From NCBI GenBank assembly GCA_040755615.1, contig JBFMAL010000010.1:5620-69619 (forward strand): a DNA stretch of 64,000 nucleotides, read 5' to 3'. Every line of letters begins with the position of its first letter. Within the stretch, counting starts at the first letter, position 1. The notes beneath the pieces were generated by a model that ran no database searches, was not told the origin of the DNA, and saw only the letters and a list, made by a program, of their open reading frames with translations. This document shows, in pieces, positions 60,356-64,000 of the stretch. Made by a program: the position numbers and the translations under genes. Origin of the DNA: DYEP01 sp040755615. Lineage in GTDB: Bacteria; Bacillota; Sulfobacillia; DUSP01; DYEP01.

Positions 60356-62532
60356 TGGACAGACAGAAGATCATCGCGTTCATGACGGATAAGAAGTACA
60401 AACCCATGACCCTGGAGGAGCTCCAGTATGAATTCGGAGTTTTAGCCGACAGGGCTTCTTTCTTTCAGAAGGTGCTAAAGAGTCTCGAACACGAGGGGAA
60501 AGTGGTCCGCACGAGGACCGGCAAGTATGCCGTACCCGAGAGGCTGAATCTGATTGCAGGAACGTACAGGGGCCATCCCCGGGGATTCGGGTTCCTGGTG
60601 TGCGATGCGGGCGGGAATGACGTTTTCATTCCCCAGAAGGATTCGCTAGGGGCCATGAACAACGATCGCGTCCTGGTACGCGTTAGGCGACTGCCAGGGA
60701 GGTACGACTCAGCCGAGGGTGAAGTGGTTCGTATAGTGAAACGCGCCAACCGCACTGTTGTCGGGACATACGAGGGCGGAAAGCACTTCGGCTACGTCCA
60801 GCCGGACGAAAGAAGGCTTCCATTTGACATCTATGTGCCAAAAGGCGCGGAGCGCAACGCCCGTTCAGGCGACAAAGTGATCGTATCCATCACCAGGTGG
60901 CCCGAGGTACACCGCAATCCCGAGGGAGAAGTCATCGAGGTTCTGGGGCAGAGGGACGATCCCGGGGTGCAGACGCGTATGACCATGGAGAAATTCGGCC
61001 TTTCGCCAGAATTTGATAAAGAAGTTCTGTTCTGGGCCTCCTCTTTGCCTTCAGATATTCGGGCTGAGGACGTACGCGGGAGAGAGGATTTCCGGGATAC
61101 GCCTACCGTCACCATTGATGGCGAGGACGCCAGAGATTTTGATGACGCCGTGTCAATCCGAAAAACCCATTCCGGCTGGGAACTGTCGGTGCATATCGCT
61201 GACGTCTCCCATTACGTTACTGAGGGTTCGCCTGCAGACAGTGAGGCTGCGCGACGGGGATGTACGGTCTACCTGGTCGAAAAAGCCTTGCATATGCTGC
61301 CCGAACAGCTGGCAACTGATCTTTGCAGCCTGAAGGAAGGCCAGGACCGGCTGACGGTCTCAGTGATCATGGAGATTGACTTTTCCGGGGATGTACTGTC
61401 TTACCGGTTTGCCGAGAGCGTGATCACAAACAAGAAGCGCCTTACCTACACTGAGGTGCAGGATGCGTTTGAGGGGAGGTCCGCACATCTCCCCGGAGAT
61501 CTCCGTGGGATGCTCTGGCAGATGAAGACCCTGGCCGAGATCCTGAGGGAGAAGAGGATGGCGCGCGGAAGCCTGGATTTGGACTTTCAGGAAGAGAAGG
61601 TCATAATGGACGAGGACGGCAGGGTGACGGGTATCGAGGTGCGTAGACGGACATGGGCGGAACAGGTGATCGAGGAGTTCATGATCAAAGCGAATGAGGT
61701 AGTAGCCGAGCACTGCTACCGGTCGGGAATTCCTTTCATCTACCGCGTTCACGAAGAACCGGAGCCCGAGAAGATGCAGAAACTGCTATATGTATTGTCT
61801 TCGATGGGGATACGGCTGGAGGCGGGCAGGAAGGTCCGCCCGGGCATGCTGCAGAAGACCATCGAGAAGGCGAAGGGCACCCCGGCTGAACTGCCGGTGA
61901 GCCAGATGTGCCTCAGGTCGCTGAAGAAGGCAAGGTACTCGGCAGAACACGGAAAGCACTACGGGCTCGCATCGGATTACTACACGCACTTCACCTCCCC
62001 GATAAGGAGGTACCCCGATCTATGGGCTCACAGATTGCTCAAAGAGATGCTGCATACAAAGCGCTGGTCGGCACAAAGAATAGACTATCTTGAAAAGGTA
62101 CTGCCCGAGATCGCGCACCAGTCGTCGATCATGGAGAGGGTGGCCGAGGAAGCGGAAAGGGACAGCCTGGAGCAGAAGAAGCTCGAATACATCAAGGGAT
62201 TTGTAGGTTGCACGTTTAATGGTATAATTGTCGGGGTTGTCGACTACGGCCTTTACGTGAGGCTGGAAAACTCGGTAGAAGGGCTGGTACATGCCAGCAC
62301 GCTCATGGACGATTTGTACTCTTTCGATACCGAGCGAATGATCGCTTTCGGTGAGATGACGCGAAAGAAACTCAGACTGGGGGACAAGGTGGTCGTTAAG
62401 CTGCTTGATGTCGACGTGGATGAACGCCGTGTCGATCTGTCGCTCGTAAGGGGAAGCAGCGAAAGGGCAATGGGGGTCGCACGCAGTGAAAAGGCCGGGA
62501 AGAAAAATCGTGTGCGAAAACAGAAAAGCTAG
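60355..62532 (+). CDS. rnr: Ribonuclease R
   Basis: 725 residues: N-terminal winged helix, two cold-shock domains (GFGFLVCD; HFGYVQPDE), RNB catalytic domain with DGEDARDFDDAV metal aspartates around 255-266, and C-terminal S1 domain (FNGIIVGVVDYGLYVRLENSVEGLVH) with a basic tail. 3'-5' exonuclease, with SmpB in trans-translation. ATG overlaps the previous stop. Confidence 0.95.
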   Translation: MDRQKIIAFMTDKKYKPMTLEELQYEFGVLADRASFFQKVLKSLEHEGKVVRTRTGKYAVPERLNLIAGTYRGHPRGFGFLVCDAGGNDVFIPQKDSLGAMNNDRVLVRVRRLPGRYDSAEGEVVRIVKRANRTVVGTYEGGKHFGYVQPDERRLPFDIYVPKGAERNARSGDKVIVSITRWPEVHRNPEGEVIEVLGQRDDPGVQTRMTMEKFGLSPEFDKEVLFWASSLPSDIRAEDVRGREDFRDTPTVTIDGEDARDFDDAVSIRKTHSGWELSVHIADVSHYVTEGSPADSEAARRGCTVYLVEKALHMLPEQLATDLCSLKEGQDRLTVSVIMEIDFSGDVLSYRFAESVITNKKRLTYTEVQDAFEGRSAHLPGDLRGMLWQMKTLAEILREKRMARGSLDLDFQEEKVIMDEDGRVTGIEVRRRTWAEQVIEEFMIKANEVVAEHCYRSGIPFIYRVHEEPEPEKMQKLLYVLSSMGIRLEAGRKVRPGMLQKTIEKAKGTPAELPVSQMCLRSLKKARYSAEHGKHYGLASDYYTHFTSPIRRYPDLWAHRLLKEMLHTKRWSAQRIDYLEKVLPEIAHQSSIMERVAEEAERDSLEQKKLEYIKGFVGCTFNGIIVGVVDYGLYVRLENSVEGLVHASTLMDDLYSFDTERMIAFGEMTRKKLRLGDKVVVKLLDVDVDERRVDLSLVRGSSERAMGVARSEKAGKKNRVRKQKS

Positions 62533-62956
62533 GCACGATTACTTTCTCGAGGATTTCTACGAGGCGGGTATATCGTTGACGGGCACGGAGGTGAAATCCC
62601 TCCGCGAGGGCAGGGCGAATTTGCGGGACAGTTACTGCGAATTCAGAGGGAACGGCGTCTATCTGGTTAATATGCATATCAGCCCTTACAGCAAGGCATC
62701 GTTCCGGGATAACCATGAACCTTTAAGGCCACGACGGCTGCTGTTGCACAAGTACGAAATACTGAAACTGGCAAACCGAGTGAGGGAAAAGGGATATACA
62801 CTTATCCCCGTCACGATATATTTCAACGAACGCGGTTACGCCAAGGCGGAAATCGCGCTGGCAAAAGGGAAGAGGCAGTACGACAAGAGAGACGATATGC
62901 TTGAGAGAGACGCCAAGAGACGCATCGACCGTGCCCTGAAGGAAAGATACAGGTAG
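62486..62956 (+). CDS. smpB: SsrA-binding protein SmpB
   Basis: 156 residues, RNA-binding beta barrel: NRKARHDYFLED, GTEVKSLREGRANL and the C-terminal KRQYDKRDDMLERDAKR. Needed for tmRNA function. The GTG start lies 47 bases inside rnr. No tmRNA gene is seen in the window. Confidence 0.95.
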   Translation: MKRPGRKIVCENRKARHDYFLEDFYEAGISLTGTEVKSLREGRANLRDSYCEFRGNGVYLVNMHISPYSKASFRDNHEPLRPRRLLLHKYEILKLANRVREKGYTLIPVTIYFNERGYAKAEIALAKGKRQYDKRDDMLERDAKRRIDRALKERYR

Positions 62957-63041
62957 GGTTGGTCTCCTCTGATCTTTCATGAACTACCAGTATCATAAAG
63001 AGGTGCCAAGAGACAATACTATCCTTAAGGGAGTGGTCAGG

Positions 63042-63632
63042 TTGCTTAAAATTAAGGATAGAATTGTTCTTGGCATTATCGCGGGCTTATCCGGGAACCT
63101 CGTCAAGATGGGCATTGATGAGTTGTGGATGCGGATTAAGATACCCAAGCGCTCCTTTCGAGAGACAGCGGCCGGGGCTTGGGTATGGAATAGAGGAGAA
63201 GCGCGGAGCCTGAAGGGTCAAGCCTTCGGATTGATACTTGATTCTTGGATGGCTTCGCTCGGTGGAATCGGTGCAGTCTATATGCTTTCAAAGACGGGAA
63301 AAGATCAGCTTCTACCAAAAGGGCTGATGTTTGGCATATCGATAGGATCGTTTCTCACTGCAGCGTTAAGCGCACTCCCGGCAAATAAGGTGCCGCCAAG
63401 GGGAGCTACCAGTAACCTTTCAAACCTCGTCAGTCACGCGGCGTACGGAGTTGTCACCACGTACATTGCAGCTGCGCTGGGTGACCCGTCCCTGTACGAT
63501 GCTGGACCAGTGAACGATTATGATTACTCTGGACGGCAAGAGGCGAATACTGAACGAATAGAAAGCATGAGACATACAAGAAGAAACGGCGCTGCTCCTA
63601 AGACACACAACCGACATTTCGGTCCTCATTGA
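63042..63632 (+). CDS. Membrane protein of unknown function
   Basis: 196 residues; not recognised. Three or four hydrophobic segments: IVLGIIAGLSGNLVKMGIDEL, FGLILDSWMASLGGIGAVYML, GLMFGISIGSFLTAALSAL and SHAAYGVVTTYIAAALG, then a charged C-terminal tail rich in Arg and His. TTG at 63042 has AAGGGAG 8 bases before it. An open frame extends to an ATG at 62979 without a ribosome site. Confidence 0.55.
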   Translation: MLKIKDRIVLGIIAGLSGNLVKMGIDELWMRIKIPKRSFRETAAGAWVWNRGEARSLKGQAFGLILDSWMASLGGIGAVYMLSKTGKDQLLPKGLMFGISIGSFLTAALSALPANKVPPRGATSNLSNLVSHAAYGVVTTYIAAALGDPSLYDAGPVNDYDYSGRQEANTERIESMRHTRRNGAAPKTHNRHFGPH

Positions 63633-63641
63633 AGAGCTGCC

Positions 63642-63920
63642 ATGCTGGTGAAAAAACCGACCGGCTGGGAGCTGCACGTCCCTGTCGTACAGACGGCAGA
63701 GTTGGACCTCAAAAGGACAGAAGAGTTGGTTAAAGACCCGTCCCCTAAAATATGCTCTGTTGATTTAGGCATAAATCGTCATGCGGTGATGACCGTCCAG
63801 GATGCCGAAGGCAGGGTCCGCGCACTGAAATTTGCAGACCGGGGTCATTCCTCGAAGGTGAACGGTTCGCCAAACCCAAGTTTGACACCAAACGGGCCTT
63901 TCGCGTGCCATGGGCGTTGA
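63642..63920 (+). pseudogene. TnpB (IS200/IS605 OrfB) remnant
   Basis: The translated piece carries GWELHVPVV and the RuvC-I-like CSVDLGINRHAVMTV, with the first catalytic Asp of TnpB. About 180 residues that normally precede it are missing, and the frame ends soon after in sequence that no longer resembles the family. It is a decayed fragment or interrupted by frameshifts; the window ends nearby, so the 3' side cannot be judged. Confidence 0.6.
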
Positions 63921-64000
63921 AAACTGCTGGGAGACGCAGGCCGGAGTTACGTTCGCGAAGAAAGCGTTGTGCCACGCTGGTGGTGCACGGGCTATTGATA

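Noticed and set aside
1..64000. CRISPR array, rRNA operon, tmRNA or prophage
   Set aside because: No regularly spaced repeats, no rRNA-like stretch, no tmRNA after smpB and no phage structural genes were found.

Overview
The window looks like chromosome from an anaerobic, probably endospore-forming member of the Bacillota (Clostridia-like, by eye mid-50s % GC, many TTG and GTG starts with strong Shine-Dalgarno sites). Pointers are corrinoid methyltransferases, B12-dependent ornithine fermentation genes, reverse rubrerythrin with a PerR-type regulator, bacillithiol genes, sigma-54, a YhaM-type nuclease and a small SASP-like protein. The species cannot be named from the sequence alone.

Layout. 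1-4111: end of a lysine 2,3-aminomutase-like gene, then a corrinoid protein / MttB-family methyltransferase / methyltetrahydrofolate methyltransferase operon behind a near-perfect sigma-54 promoter. 4230-13744: NhaC antiporter and the full oxidative ornithine pathway (ord, ortA, ortB, oraS, oraE, a MutL-like reactivase, orr): racemase makes D-ornithine, OraSE makes 2,4-diaminopentanoate, Ord makes 2-amino-4-oxopentanoate, OrtAB yields acetyl-CoA and alanine. 13757-22785: a Memo/AMMECR1 fusion, its partner radical SAM enzyme, ornithine carbamoyltransferase, a CpgS/COG2403-type P-loop protein, and after a terminator a second orr, an unusual glycosyltransferase and a second CpgS-like gene. Pairing of two Orr-like with two CpgS-like genes around ornithine metabolism is the least explained feature.

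22807-27149: UPF0016 half-protein, then mostly minus-strand redox genes (zinc-ribbon membrane protein, cupin, reverse rubrerythrin, PerR, ferredoxin, Rrf2 regulator) and tRNA-Arg(CCG). Matching 13-bp palindromes lie before perR and the rubrerythrin gene. 27198-37900: mixed housekeeping genes: HAD phosphatase, DUF1893, M20 amidohydrolase, UPF0316, M28 peptidase, divergent bshB1/bshA, amidohydrolase, G5-3D protein, small transporter, an archaemetzincin-DUF523 fusion, YhaM. 38067-41687: peptide-type ABC transporter without ATPase genes. 41849-45005: argG, argH and a DUF6125-like gene behind a promoter overlapped by an ArgR-like box.

45075-47866: SASP-like mini-protein, P-loop/Asp23 fusion, Na/Pi cotransporter-PhoU protein. 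47945-57710: rpoN, a mannose-family PTS lacking IIA, then gap-pgk-tpiA-gpmI-eno-secG; the usual cggR is absent and the PTS genes sit in its place. 57781-62956: K+-dependent-type membrane pyrophosphatase, HD protein, rnr, smpB. The end holds an unknown membrane protein and a TnpB remnant. No intergenic stretch exceeds 300 bases.
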